Translations under genes and position numbers: made by a program
The notes under the pieces: generated by a model
Database searches by the model: none
Told to the model about the DNA's origin: nothing
What the model saw: the letters and a program-made list of their open reading frames with translations, nothing else
Shown: in pieces, positions 51,560 through 61,143 of the stretch
Position numbering within the stretch: the first letter of the stretch is position 1
Layout of the letters: each line of letters starts with the position of its first letter
DNA from: Pontibacterium sinense
Lineage (GTDB): Bacteria > Pseudomonadota > Gammaproteobacteria > Pseudomonadales > Balneatricaceae
Length of the DNA: 64,000 nucleotides
Direction: 5' to 3'
Assembly: GCF_015209595.1 (NCBI RefSeq)
Contig: NZ_JADEYS010000014.1
Coordinates: 62,001-126,000 of the forward strand

Positions 51560-53757
51560 GCAGCCTTCTCGTCAGCACCGTAACCGTAAACATCATAGTA
51601 ACCGGAGTAGCCTTCACCGTAGTAACGAGATGCCTTCTTCAGGTTAACCTGGTTCAGCACAACACCCACAACTGGCGCATCCACTTCAGCCAGGCGCTTA
51701 AGGCCAGCCTTAATCTGCGCATTCGGCGTAGAGTCTGCCTTAACAACATACACCATAGAACCCACGTAACGAGACAACACTAACGCATCGCTCACCGCCT
51801 GACATGGCGCAGTATCAACAATAATACGATCATAGTGCTTCTCCAAGACATCCAGTACCTTCACAAACCTAGCTGAAGACAGAAGCTCAAGTGGGTTAGG
51901 AGGAATCGAACCTGCAGAAATAACATCAATGCCTTCATCTTCCAGCTTATGTACACACTCCTCAAGAGAAGCGGTACCCGCAACCAGATTGGAAAGGCCC
52001 GGAGCTTTCGCACCAAACTTAAACAACTTCCCAATAGATGGGCGACGCATATCCGCATCAATCAGCAGCACACGCTCCATCTGCCCCATAGAATAGGCAA
52101 GACTCAAGGAAGTAGAGGTCTTACCCTCACCCGGCACGGTAGAGGTAACTGCAATAATTTTGTGCGGATTATCCAAAGACGACAACACCAAACCCGTTCG
52201 AATGGTACGCACCGCCTCAGAGAAACCCGACTTATTATCTTCAATATAATGACGGTAGGAGATCTTATCCGCCTTACGACCGGTAAGCTTAGGCAGCAGC
52301 CCCAACATAGTCTGATGCAACTTAGTCTGCACATCACCGGAACTACGTACAGTATTGTTCAGCGCTTCCAGCAAGAACGCACACATCACACCAAACATTG
52401 CACTCACGACAAAACTCAGTGCAATGATCAAACCCTTCTTAGGCTTAGCAGGTTTAATCGGCGCAACCGCCGGATCCGCAATACGCGCATTAGCAGATTC
52501 AAGATCACCCGTTGCAGCCGTCTCGTTTAAACGCGTAAAGAAGGTATCGTACAGCGCACGATTAGTCTCAACCTCCTGCTCCAGTTCTTTAAGCTGATAC
52601 TCTTTACGCTTCAGCCCCTGAATTTCCTGTTTGGTATTACCCAACGATCCTTCAAGAGAACGCTCACTGCTGCGTGCCACGCGGTATTTGTTTTCGATAC
52701 CGTTTACCACACTCATGATCTGGCGATCCAAAGAGCGACGTGCACTACTCACTTCTGAGCTAGCCGCAATCATCTTAGGATGCTTTGGCCCATAACGCTT
52801 AGATAACTCAGAAACCTTCTGCTCAGCCTTCAACAACGACTCTTTGTAGCTCTGCACTACCGGATGACCCAACACCGCAGGAATACGCTCATAGCGCTCA
52901 GCAGGAGCATTCTTTCCGATAGACCGAATCTCTTGATACAAACCTTCGAACTCAAGACGCTGACGACGCGCATCAACCAGCTTCGTCGCAACCAGATCGA
53001 GCTCAGTACCGGCGATATCCAAACCACCATTACCACCGACGATCTGTTCACGATCACGGAACTCCTGCAGTCGTCGCTCAGACTCTTTCAACTTCTCTTT
53101 CAAGCCACCTAAGCGCTCATTCAACCAAGATGACGCTTTAACTGTTAGCTCAAGCTTGGCCTCAAGATTATTCTCTATATATGCCTCACCCACCGCATTC
53201 GCCATCTGCGCCGCGAACTCCGAGCTATATCCCTCAAAACTAATTTTAACCAACTGAGTTTTACGTACCGGAGAGATCACCAAACGCTTAATAAACGCTT
53301 CAACAACAAGTTGATAACGCTGCTGCTCCGTGGGTTCCACAGGCGCCAGCTCAGGAATAAACTGACCAGCCCGCTCACGCCAGCTAAAACTAAACACAGG
53401 CTCACGATTGAACTCAGGATGTTCAACCAAACCATATTTCTGAATGACTTTTTCAGCCAGCTTACGGGATTTTAGGATTTCAAACTGCGTGAGGTAATAC
53501 TCATTATTGGAGGAATCCAAGCCATATACTTGCTCAATAGAAACAACCTTAGCCTGCTTGGATTCGATCAACAGCGTAGCAGTAGCGCGATAGATGGGCT
53601 CAAGGGAAAAAACCACGAGCGCTGCCAACAAGGTAACAACAAAAGCAAACCCCATGATGCCCCACTTGTGGCGCATTACAGTTAACCAATACTGACGCAG
53701 ATCGATCACATCGTCCTGCAGCAAGCGATCCAAAGAGCTGTTTTTTTGCGCATCCAT
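51556..53757 (-). CDS. polysaccharide co-polymerase / tyrosine autokinase (Wzc type)
   Basis: Inner-membrane bacterial tyrosine kinase of 733 residues. N-terminal Wzz domain (VIDLRQYWLTVMRHKWGIM, TM1 about 33-53), a long periplasmic coiled-coil region (about 190-420), TM2 near residue 440 and a cytosolic BY-kinase domain. Walker A is in STVPGEGKTSTSLSLAYSMG and Walker A' in LLIDADMRRPSIG. The C-terminal tail YYGEGYSGYYDVYGYG holds seven tyrosines, the autophosphorylation cluster. It controls chain length and export together with the Wza-type protein upstream. Confidence 0.95.
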   Translation of the reverse strand: MDAQKNSSLDRLLQDDVIDLRQYWLTVMRHKWGIMGFAFVVTLLAALVVFSLEPIYRATATLLIESKQAKVVSIEQVYGLDSSNNEYYLTQFEILKSRKLAEKVIQKYGLVEHPEFNREPVFSFSWRERAGQFIPELAPVEPTEQQRYQLVVEAFIKRLVISPVRKTQLVKISFEGYSSEFAAQMANAVGEAYIENNLEAKLELTVKASSWLNERLGGLKEKLKESERRLQEFRDREQIVGGNGGLDIAGTELDLVATKLVDARRQRLEFEGLYQEIRSIGKNAPAERYERIPAVLGHPVVQSYKESLLKAEQKVSELSKRYGPKHPKMIAASSEVSSARRSLDRQIMSVVNGIENKYRVARSSERSLEGSLGNTKQEIQGLKRKEYQLKELEQEVETNRALYDTFFTRLNETAATGDLESANARIADPAVAPIKPAKPKKGLIIALSFVVSAMFGVMCAFLLEALNNTVRSSGDVQTKLHQTMLGLLPKLTGRKADKISYRHYIEDNKSGFSEAVRTIRTGLVLSSLDNPHKIIAVTSTVPGEGKTSTSLSLAYSMGQMERVLLIDADMRRPSIGKLFKFGAKAPGLSNLVAGTASLEECVHKLEDEGIDVISAGSIPPNPLELLSSARFVKVLDVLEKHYDRIIVDTAPCQAVSDALVLSRYVGSMVYVVKADSTPNAQIKAGLKRLAEVDAPVVGVVLNQVNLKKASRYYGEGYSGYYDVYGYGADEKAA

Positions 53758-53828
53758 TACACAGAAACCAATTTGAAGCTAAAGAAAACTACTTGAATAA
53801 GAAACACAGAAATCAAAAGAGCTTCTGA

Positions 53829-54380
53829 CTAGAAGAAGCTCTCTTCAACAGTGATAATATCACCCGGACGTACCATTGTGCCCAGTTTAATCCGCACCGG
53901 ATCATCACCTTCTTTACCATCAGGCACCACATACAGCTTGGTTTTCGATGCTCGTTCAGTAAAGCCCCCTGCCAGCGCAACGGCTTTCTGCAGTGTCAAG
54001 CCCGGTTGATAGGGATAGCCACCCGGCTTCTCCACCTCACCATTAATAAAGAATTGTCGATATTCCAGAACGGTTACGTTAACACTAGGATTAACTAAAT
54101 ACCCGTCAGCCAATTTCGAGCGAATAATCTCACTCAACTCACCGATACTTAATCCTTTTGCACGCAACTCGCCAAGAAAGGGATAAGAGATAGTACCCGC
54201 ATCACTCAAGCGCACCTCAATACTCAAATCCTCTTCACCGAAAACCTGAATACTCAGCATGTCACCAGATCCGATAGAATAACCGGAAAGGCCAGTACCC
54301 TCTGCAAACGACATAGGCGATGCAAAAAGCATCGCCCATACCAGAACAGCCTTAAAATGAGATTGAATTGACGAAAACAC
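53829..54380 (-). CDS. polysaccharide export protein, short Wza type
   Basis: A 183-residue periplasmic protein: signal peptide (LVWAMLFASPMSFA), Poly_export domain (YSIGSGDMLSIQVFGEEDLS, then VRLSDAGTISYPFLGELRAKGLS) and a SLBB domain (FFINGEVEKPGGYPYQPGLTLQKAVALAGGF). The start is GTG with GGAG eight bases upstream. It has no lipobox cysteine and lacks the C-terminal amphipathic helix by which E. coli Wza crosses the outer membrane. The beta-barrel encoded just upstream may supply the pore. Confidence 0.93.
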   Translation of the reverse strand: MFSSIQSHFKAVLVWAMLFASPMSFAEGTGLSGYSIGSGDMLSIQVFGEEDLSIEVRLSDAGTISYPFLGELRAKGLSIGELSEIIRSKLADGYLVNPSVNVTVLEYRQFFINGEVEKPGGYPYQPGLTLQKAVALAGGFTERASKTKLYVVPDGKEGDDPVRIKLGTMVRPGDIITVEESFF

Positions 54381-54418
54381 GTCAGGTCTCCAAAAAGCCT
54401 AAATCAGAAACGATGGGA

Positions 54419-55588
54419 TCACAGAGATCCCTGGAAAGTCAACATAAAGAGGTTCTGGGTTTCACTCTCGGTCGCTGCATTGGAATCCTTATCCTTATAA
54501 GTGTAAGCCAGATTCACAGACAACCAGCGCTTCAGCTCGTAGTTAAAACCAACCATTGCGGTATCGGTTTCGTCTTCACGCGTCAGACCAATATAGTCTT
54601 CATTCATGTGGCTCAGCATTGCCTGGGTGCTGAAACGATTATCCCAAGAGTGGTTCCAGGTCAGGCTATAAGTTTCAGTATCGATACCGTCTTCGTTACC
54701 AGATGCTTCTTCGTATTCCTGAGAGGTCATCAGGTCAAAGGTAGAATAGGTACGCGGAGACCAACGCGCCGAAATCTCCCAGCTCGCACCATCCTGATCC
54801 TCGCGAGATGCAGAGTCATAGTCCTTATTCTGATAACCGATCTTAGCCGTACCGGATGTCTTAGCGGTTGCATCCCAAGTCACACCTGCCAGATATTTCA
54901 CCTCGGTGTTATCAAGGTCGCTGGCAGCCAACTTATAGTCGATATCTTCAGCACGCACTTCGAATAACGCACGCGTTTTAGGAGCCACACGATAATAGAA
55001 GGTAGCATCCAAGCCTAAATTTTCACGCTCACGACTATCGTTCAGGCTACCGAGGTTATCATAGGTATGATCAACGTACGTCGCAGCAACCTCAAGGTTA
55101 CCCTTCGCACCTTCTGCGCCGTAACGGTATAGACCGGACAGACTCTTATCGGTGTAACGTGCTGGCTTAGCCCCCGTAGCGGCATTGTTACTACCGCGGT
55201 CTTCATGAATTTTAGCCAGACCTACAGTCAGATCCAGGCGATTACGACTATTCAGCTCAAGAACGGCTTCACCGGTCAGCGTATGATCAACATAATCATC
55301 AGCACGACTATCATGCAGAGTTCCTATTTTTAGATCATAGGTAACACGATAAGCATCGTTCTCTTTCTCCGCTACAAACTGCACAGACGGGTTAACCACA
55401 GTGATCGTAGACGAGGTCTCATTGGTTTCTGTCGAGAAAATATTATCATTGTGACCAATCTGAACACTCAACTGCGGAATAACGTCGATCCCGTTCATCT
55501 CCACTGAGGCTGGATCGATTGCTAATGCTGAAGTAGCGTAAACGCCACACAGGCCCACAACGGCCAAACGAAGATCCTTGATTTCCAT
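54419..55588 (-). CDS. outer-membrane beta-barrel protein of the exopolysaccharide locus
   Basis: A 389-residue secreted protein (signal peptide MEIKDLRLAVVGLCGVYATSALA). The mature part is a succession of amphipathic strands with alternating aromatic and polar residues (YRVTYDLKIGTLHD, EISARWSPRTYSTFDLMTSQEYEE) and ends in a strand closing with F-Q-G-S-L (LFMLTFQGSL). This fits putative beta-barrel porin type 2 proteins found in polysaccharide clusters. It lies 38 bases before the short Wza gene, so a joint outer-membrane export pore is likely. Confidence 0.85.
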   Translation of the reverse strand: MEIKDLRLAVVGLCGVYATSALAIDPASVEMNGIDVIPQLSVQIGHNDNIFSTETNETSSTITVVNPSVQFVAEKENDAYRVTYDLKIGTLHDSRADDYVDHTLTGEAVLELNSRNRLDLTVGLAKIHEDRGSNNAATGAKPARYTDKSLSGLYRYGAEGAKGNLEVAATYVDHTYDNLGSLNDSRERENLGLDATFYYRVAPKTRALFEVRAEDIDYKLAASDLDNTEVKYLAGVTWDATAKTSGTAKIGYQNKDYDSASREDQDGASWEISARWSPRTYSTFDLMTSQEYEEASGNEDGIDTETYSLTWNHSWDNRFSTQAMLSHMNEDYIGLTREDETDTAMVGFNYELKRWLSVNLAYTYKDKDSNAATESETQNLFMLTFQGSL

Positions 55589-55770
55589 GTGATAACCCTA
55601 ATTATTTAATCCGATTAGTCATCCTGACGGCATTAAGAGCAGTCGCGAACCATATTTTGAATGGACATATATTATCATGTTCGTCTGGCCAAAACAGCCA
55701 AAACAAGGACAAATAGATCAGTTGTCAACGCAGCAGGAAAATCACCATAACTTTTTTTGATATCCACCAC

Positions 55771-56136
55771 TTAACTGCGTTTTTTGTAGATAAAAAAAAG
55801 AAAAAACCATAATAAGAATGCGACAAATACACCGCCCAGGTTGGCATATACGTCATAAAGATCAAACGTTCGTTTGGGCAAATAAGCACCTTGGCCATAT
55901 TCCAACCCGTATGCCAACACTAACCAGACAAACCAGTAGAAAAAACACAGGGTTCTATGTTTTATATAACGCGCACCCAAAAAAGGCACGACGGCAAATG
56001 CCACCAAGTGCTCATACTTATCGGCGTTATGAAATAACCTCGGGAATGGCTCAGGGCTAAATATGCCAATCAACAAGGCAATCAGAGCCAAAACAAATAC
56101 AACCCAACCCAAATATCGACTTTGCAATCTAAACAC
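55771..56136 (-). CDS. VanZ-like family membrane protein
   Basis: A 121-residue protein with four hydrophobic segments (VVFVLALIALLIGIF, HLVAFAVVPFLGARYI, LCFFYWFVWLVLAYGLEYGQGAYL, LGGVFVAFLLWFFLFFIY). VanZ-type features are NADKYEHLVAFA and the LEYGQGAYLPKRTFDLYDVYANLGG motif. The start appears to be GTG without a strong ribosome binding site, so it may be misplaced. VanZ-like proteins recur in exopolysaccharide loci; function unknown. Confidence 0.85.
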   Translation of the reverse strand: MFRLQSRYLGWVVFVLALIALLIGIFSPEPFPRLFHNADKYEHLVAFAVVPFLGARYIKHRTLCFFYWFVWLVLAYGLEYGQGAYLPKRTFDLYDVYANLGGVFVAFLLWFFLFFIYKKRS

Positions 56137-56171
56137 TCACAATGACAACGTAGTGACAAACAGCATCACAC

Positions 56172-57533
56172 TTAAGGAATAACTATATTTTCGTGATCTA
56201 ACTCGCCGATGAGAGCCTGACGCAAACCACGCTTAGCCTCAGGATCACCATGTACAAGACGCACATGCGTGGGCTTTATCCGCATCCGCTTAACAAAATT
56301 GACCAGATCACGCCGGTCCGCATGGGCCGAATAACCGCTAATCGTATGCACACCCGCACAAATATCCACCCGCTCACCCTCAAGCATCACGTAGCCACCT
56401 CGCGGACCATATTTCTGAATGTCCCGACCGGGTGTACCCGCGGCCTGATAACCCACAAAGAGCACATCGGTGCGACGATCAGATAATAGCGCCTTAAGAT
56501 AGTTCATTATTCTGCCACCTGCACACATTCCACTGGCAGCAATCACAACGGCGGGACGCCCACTCTCCTTCAAGTGGGAGACCAACCTCATATGACTCGC
56601 ATGATCATCGATGGTTATCAGATTTTCAAATGCAAGCGGGTGGCGCCCACCGTTTTTACGACGCCGAGCCTCTTTGTCCCAGAGATCGCTCAGATCCCGG
56701 TAATGCTGGGTAAATTCAGCTGCCAAGGGCGAATCTACGATAACATCCAGTTCTTGCCAGCGTTTTGATTTAGCACGATGAATCAGATGCTCGATTTCGT
56801 ACAGTAGCTCCTGTGTGCGTCCAATACTGAAAGCAGGGATCAATACGGTGCCTTTATTCTGCAATGCACGATCAATAACTTTACGCAACTGTGCCTTTCG
56901 CTGATGTCGACCTACGTGCTCACGATCTCCATAAGTGCTTTCCAGCACCAATATGTCCGTACGATACGGGGAACGTGGCGCAGGCAACAGTGGCGCATAG
57001 GGCGCGCCGAGATCACCGGAGAACACAACACGCTGCCCACCCACATCAAACTCAATGTATGCTGAGCCCAGAATATGCCCCGCCACCCTGAATTTAGCCC
57101 GCAAAGATTGATCGGCAAACGGGCGATACCACTCATTATACGGTACCGCCACTAACAACTGTTCCAGCCGCTTTAACACTTTGTGGATAAGTTGCTTATC
57201 GCGTGTAACACCAACCTTTAGGGCGTCTTCTATAACTAACGGCAACAACTTAGCGGTGGCCTCAGTCGCAATAATCGGCGCATCAAAACCCGCTGCTAGT
57301 AACCAAGGGATACGCCCCACGTGATCGATATGGCAGTGAGTGACAAACAACGCCCGCACCGCATCAATAGGAAAATCGATCCCAGAATCACCCAACTCCC
57401 TTCCTGACGCTTCCGCACCCTGAAACATGCCACAATCAATTAAAACGCTATCGCTGCCAGTAAAGAACAACTCATGACAAGAGCCTGTAACACCCGTCAC
57501 GGCACCATGGTGAAGTATTTTTACATCCGACAT
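56172..57533 (-). CDS. MBL-fold beta-CASP RNA-type hydrolase
   Basis: A 453-residue metallo-beta-lactamase-fold protein with a beta-CASP insert. Zinc ligands: FVTHCHIDHVGRIPW (HxHxDH), FRVAGHILGSAYIEF, FSGDLG, and the beta-CASP motif SGYSAHADRRDLVNF with VHGDPEAKRGL at the end. Such proteins resemble CPSF-73 and archaeal RNases and act on RNA; the substrate here is unknown. Good Shine-Dalgarno (GGAGGTGG). It sits within the polysaccharide locus without evident functional link. Confidence 0.93.
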   Translation of the reverse strand: MSDVKILHHGAVTGVTGSCHELFFTGSDSVLIDCGMFQGAEASGRELGDSGIDFPIDAVRALFVTHCHIDHVGRIPWLLAAGFDAPIIATEATAKLLPLVIEDALKVGVTRDKQLIHKVLKRLEQLLVAVPYNEWYRPFADQSLRAKFRVAGHILGSAYIEFDVGGQRVVFSGDLGAPYAPLLPAPRSPYRTDILVLESTYGDREHVGRHQRKAQLRKVIDRALQNKGTVLIPAFSIGRTQELLYEIEHLIHRAKSKRWQELDVIVDSPLAAEFTQHYRDLSDLWDKEARRRKNGGRHPLAFENLITIDDHASHMRLVSHLKESGRPAVVIAASGMCAGGRIMNYLKALLSDRRTDVLFVGYQAAGTPGRDIQKYGPRGGYVMLEGERVDICAGVHTISGYSAHADRRDLVNFVKRMRIKPTHVRLVHGDPEAKRGLRQALIGELDHENIVIP

Positions 57534-57595
57534 AAACCACCTCCATGTGATTCAAATTTATAAAAAACTAATTCCTTTTATGGGAATCAGCGTCT

Positions 57596-57660
57596 TGCAG
57601 GATAGCCCTCATCGTCATCGAAGGTGATCAGGCTACCGGCAGGCTAAAGCCTGCCCTACA
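57596..57660. repeat. REP cloverleaf, long variant (copy 5)
   Basis: The right part is a standard REP (ACCGGCAGGCTAAAGCCTGCC plus CTACA). The left hairpin is expanded and on the minus strand contains CTGATCACCTTCGATGACG, 18 of 19 bases identical to the core of copy 1 at 49073-49136. Lies between the SLC13 and beta-CASP genes. Confidence 0.8.
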
Positions 57661-57690
57661 GATAAATTAACCCGCCTTTTAACATCCAAC

Positions 57691-59439
57691 CTAAAACGGA
57701 AAAACCACCGGTATCATCAACACCGCCGTCACGCTATACGCCACTAACACCGGCGCACCCGCGCGTAAATAATCTCGAATACTATACCGACCTACACTAA
57801 ACACCATCAAATTGGTCTGATACCCATACGGTGATAGGAAGCTCGCACTCGCCCCAAAGGCCACTGCCATAAAAAATGGGTACGGACTTACACCCCACTG
57901 CTGCGCAACAGACAGCGCAATCGGAAATACCAACGCCGCTGCCGCATTATTGGTCACTAACTCCGTCAGCAACCAAGTCACTACAAACACCCCAATATAG
58001 GCGCCATACACGCCAAAACTACCAAATACACCATTAACCAGCGATGCGATATCCGCAGCGACTCCGGTACTTACCATCGCGTGAGCTAAGCCCAATGCGC
58101 CTCCTATCACCAATACCAACTCAAACGGAAAACGACGCCGCAACTCATCCAACGTCACCAACTTCAAGGCCACAAACAGTACTAGCAATACCAATAACGC
58201 TTTAAAGAACGAAACCACCCCCACGGCCGCCAAACCAATAGCCGTAAGAAAACCACCAATCACCCCCACGCTCGGCCATAATCCAAGCAACGTACGGTTT
58301 TCAACACCGCCGACAATGACAAAGTTACGCGCCAAGTTATCTCGTGCTTTAAAGTCAGGCCCAATCGCCAAAACCAGCTCGTCACCCGCCCTTAGCTCAA
58401 GCCGCCCTAACCCACCTTCAATTCGCGACTCACCACGCCTAACAGCGACAACCGCCGCATCGAAACGCGAACGAAAATCCGACTCTTTAACCGTCCGCCC
58501 CAGCAAGATGGAAGACGGCGAAACAACCACTTCTACAAGGTTATGCCGAATCAGGTCCTGATGATTCTCCTGAGATTCCAATCCCTCAATTTCCTCAAGC
58601 AAGAACACAGCCCCGGGATCACCTGAAAACACCAGAATATCGCGTTCTTTGATGACCTCTTCCGGACCAACCGGAGAGATCACTGCATCCTCACGAATAA
58701 CGTCGACCAGATAAAGCTTCTCAAGATTACGTAAGCCGTTTTCAGCCACCGAGCGACCAATCAATGGCGACCCAATCGAAACAATGCGCTCTAGAAAATA
58801 CTCTGAAACATCTGCATCGCTATTCTGCAGCGGATGAGAGGGTAACAAACGTCCTGATACGAAAACCAACACCAATAAGCAAATGACAAAAGCGACACCG
58901 CCCACCACTGTAAAATCCAGAAATCCAAACGATTGCATACCTGCTTGATCAATAAAGCTATTCACAATCAGGTTGGTACTGGTACCAATCAGGGTAAGCA
59001 TCCCACCCAGAATAGAGGCATAAGACAAAGGCAGTAGAAGTTTCGACCCTAGCATCCCAGACTGTTTACGCAGCGGCCCCATCAACGCTGCTACTACAGC
59101 GGTATTATTAAGAAATGCAGAGGTAATGCCAGAAAAGAGACCCAACCGAAACAGTATGCTTTTCAGCCCGCCCTGAACAACCTGTCGCGCCATATAGGAG
59201 AGCAGAACCGTTTTTTCCAATACCAACGAGAGCAGGAGCAACACGACTAACGTCAGCAGAGAGCTATTCACGTAATTGATGGAAAGTTCTTCGAAAGGGA
59301 TAACGCCAGTAACGTACAGAAACGTTACTACCACAGAAAAGATAATAAGCGGACGCAGGCGTGAAAAAATCAACGCCCCTATAACGCCCGCTAAGGATAT
59401 AATCACAGAAATGTACTGTAGCGACGTCGGTAGTTCCAT
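57691..59439 (-). CDS. SLC13/DASS-type permease with two RCK_C (TrkA_C) domains
   Basis: Inner-membrane transporter of 582 residues. Hydrophobic helices lie in two halves (about 1-195 and 385-582) around a cytosolic segment with two TrkA_C-like domains (SPLIGRSVAENGLRNLEKLYLVDVIRE and SILLGRTVKESDFRSRFDAAVVAVRRG). The family's helical-hairpin motifs are SAFLNNTAVVAALMGP and LVTNNAAAALVFPIA, each with NNTA/NNAA. Members carry dicarboxylates, sulfate or inorganic anions. Substrate not deducible. Confidence 0.92.
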   Translation of the reverse strand: MELPTSLQYISVIISLAGVIGALIFSRLRPLIIFSVVVTFLYVTGVIPFEELSINYVNSSLLTLVVLLLLSLVLEKTVLLSYMARQVVQGGLKSILFRLGLFSGITSAFLNNTAVVAALMGPLRKQSGMLGSKLLLPLSYASILGGMLTLIGTSTNLIVNSFIDQAGMQSFGFLDFTVVGGVAFVICLLVLVFVSGRLLPSHPLQNSDADVSEYFLERIVSIGSPLIGRSVAENGLRNLEKLYLVDVIREDAVISPVGPEEVIKERDILVFSGDPGAVFLLEEIEGLESQENHQDLIRHNLVEVVVSPSSILLGRTVKESDFRSRFDAAVVAVRRGESRIEGGLGRLELRAGDELVLAIGPDFKARDNLARNFVIVGGVENRTLLGLWPSVGVIGGFLTAIGLAAVGVVSFFKALLVLLVLFVALKLVTLDELRRRFPFELVLVIGGALGLAHAMVSTGVAADIASLVNGVFGSFGVYGAYIGVFVVTWLLTELVTNNAAAALVFPIALSVAQQWGVSPYPFFMAVAFGASASFLSPYGYQTNLMVFSVGRYSIRDYLRAGAPVLVAYSVTAVLMIPVVFPF

Positions 59440-59574
59440 CTATGACCCGGTTCAAACGAAGAGTTTATTGCCCTAAGGGAAACTTACCTAAACAGGCCCG
59501 CATTTATGAACATCGAGCTTACTTGAAAGGTTTAGTGCCTTACTTATTATCCACATATCTTGCGAATAGAAAAA

Positions 59575-61005
59575 TCAAGTCCGCCCATATTCATCGGCAT
59601 ATCGGATAATATCATCCTCTCCCAGATATACGCCTGATTGTATCTCTATAATCTCCAACGGTACCTCCCCAGGATTACGTAACTGGTGGGTTTCGCCAAG
59701 CGGAATATAAGTTGATTGATTCTCTGAAAGCAATATCAACTTATCTCCACAACGCACCTCAGCAGTCCCACTCACAATCACCCAATGCTCTGCTCGATAA
59801 TGATGCTTCTGAAGCGAAAGCTTTTCCCCAGGATTCACCGTGATATGTTTAACCAGATAGCGATCACCGTCATCAATAGAGTCAAATTTACCCCAAGGTC
59901 GGTAAACCTCCCGATGCTGAAGGTATTCAGATCTTTCGTGAGCCTTGAGGGTATGCACAACTGACCTTACATCCTGAACCGAGCCTTTACTGGCGACGAG
60001 CAGCGCATCTTTCGTATCAACAATGACCAAATCCTTTAAACCGACTGTTGCAACTAGACGATCCTGCCCATGGACGAAACAGTTACGGGTTTGTTCAAGA
60101 ATTACATCCCCTTCGACAACATTACCGTTTGAGTCCTTGCTTTTGATATCCCACAGCGCGGACAAACTGCCCACATCACTCCAACCCGCATCAAGAGGCA
60201 CCACTAAAACCTCTCCAGCATCGCCCGAACCACATAAAGGCTCCATCACTGCATAATCAACGGAGTCTTCTAGACACTCCGCAAACACTGCACTATCGAC
60301 ACGAATGAAGTCGTGATCATGGGTCGCTTTTAACATCGATTGTTCGCAAACTTTAAGTATATCGGGCCGATAGCTCTTTAACTCTTCAAGATAACGATCC
60401 ACACGCACCATGAACATTCCACTGTTCCAATAGTACTCACCGCTGGCGATGTAATCCCGAGCGACAGCCTGATCAGGCTTCTCTACAAACGACTGCACTG
60501 ACAACGCCACGGCGTCGTCGTTATGATCTGGTCGAAAACGAATATAGCCGTACCCGGTAGCAGGCTCAGTCGGAACTATCCCGAAAGTAACAAACGCCCC
60601 CGCCTTTGCAGCTGACGCAGCTTCGGTTACTGCTGACTGAAAGGTATTTGTATCGTCAATAACATGATCGGCAGGAAGCACTAACATCAATGCATCTGAA
60701 TGGCCACATGCAGCTAACTCAAGCGCAGAAAGTGCAATTGCAGGTGCTGTATTTTTACCCACAGGCTCAAGCATTATTTTGGCCTGAAGATTAAGCTGTC
60801 GAACATGCTCAGCCACTAAAAAGCGATGCTCTTCATTACATACAATATGCGGTCTAGAAACACTCAGCCCTTTTAAGCGCAGCAATGTCTCTTGCAGCAT
60901 AGAAACGTCACTGTTTAGCGGCAAAAACTGCTTGGGATACATGGCTCTGGAGAGGGGCCACAATCGTGCGCCTGACCCACCAGCCAATACAACAGGGGTG
61001 ATCAT
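59575..61005 (-). CDS. mannose-1-phosphate guanylyltransferase / mannose-6-phosphate isomerase
   Basis: Bifunctional enzyme (476 residues, ManC/AlgA/CpsB type) making GDP-mannose. N-terminal nucleotidyltransferase with [24 protein letters not shown] and [10 protein letters not shown]. The C-terminal cupin-type type II phosphomannose isomerase has [20 protein letters not shown] and [23 protein letters not shown] with its metal-binding His residues. Start: the ATG at 61003-61005; two TTG codons just before are less likely. Supplies GDP-mannose or derived sugars for the polymer. Confidence 0.95.
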   Translation of the reverse strand: MITPVVLAGGSGARLWPLSRAMYPKQFLPLNSDVSMLQETLLRLKGLSVSRPHIVCNEEHRFLVAEHVRQLNLQAKIMLEPVGKNTAPAIALSALELAACGHSDALMLVLPADHVIDDTNTFQSAVTEAASAAKAGAFVTFGIVPTEPATGYGYIRFRPDHNDDAVALSVQSFVEKPDQAVARDYIASGEYYWNSGMFMVRVDRYLEELKSYRPDILKVCEQSMLKATHDHDFIRVDSAVFAECLEDSVDYAVMEPLCGSGDAGEVLVVPLDAGWSDVGSLSALWDIKSKDSNGNVVEGDVILEQTRNCFVHGQDRLVATVGLKDLVIVDTKDALLVASKGSVQDVRSVVHTLKAHERSEYLQHREVYRPWGKFDSIDDGDRYLVKHITVNPGEKLSLQKHHYRAEHWVIVSGTAEVRCGDKLILLSENQSTYIPLGETHQLRNPGEVPLEIIEIQSGVYLGEDDIIRYADEYGRT

Positions 61006-61143
61006 CAACAATCTCTCAAGACAATATTATTTTCACCCCGTGAGTGTACTGCAAATACCGCCAAGAACTCGATAATCGTATGAAAAGCCCCATTATCAAC
61101 ACCCTTTCTGGCAATAAACAGACGCCCACTGCCAAAATTGTAC

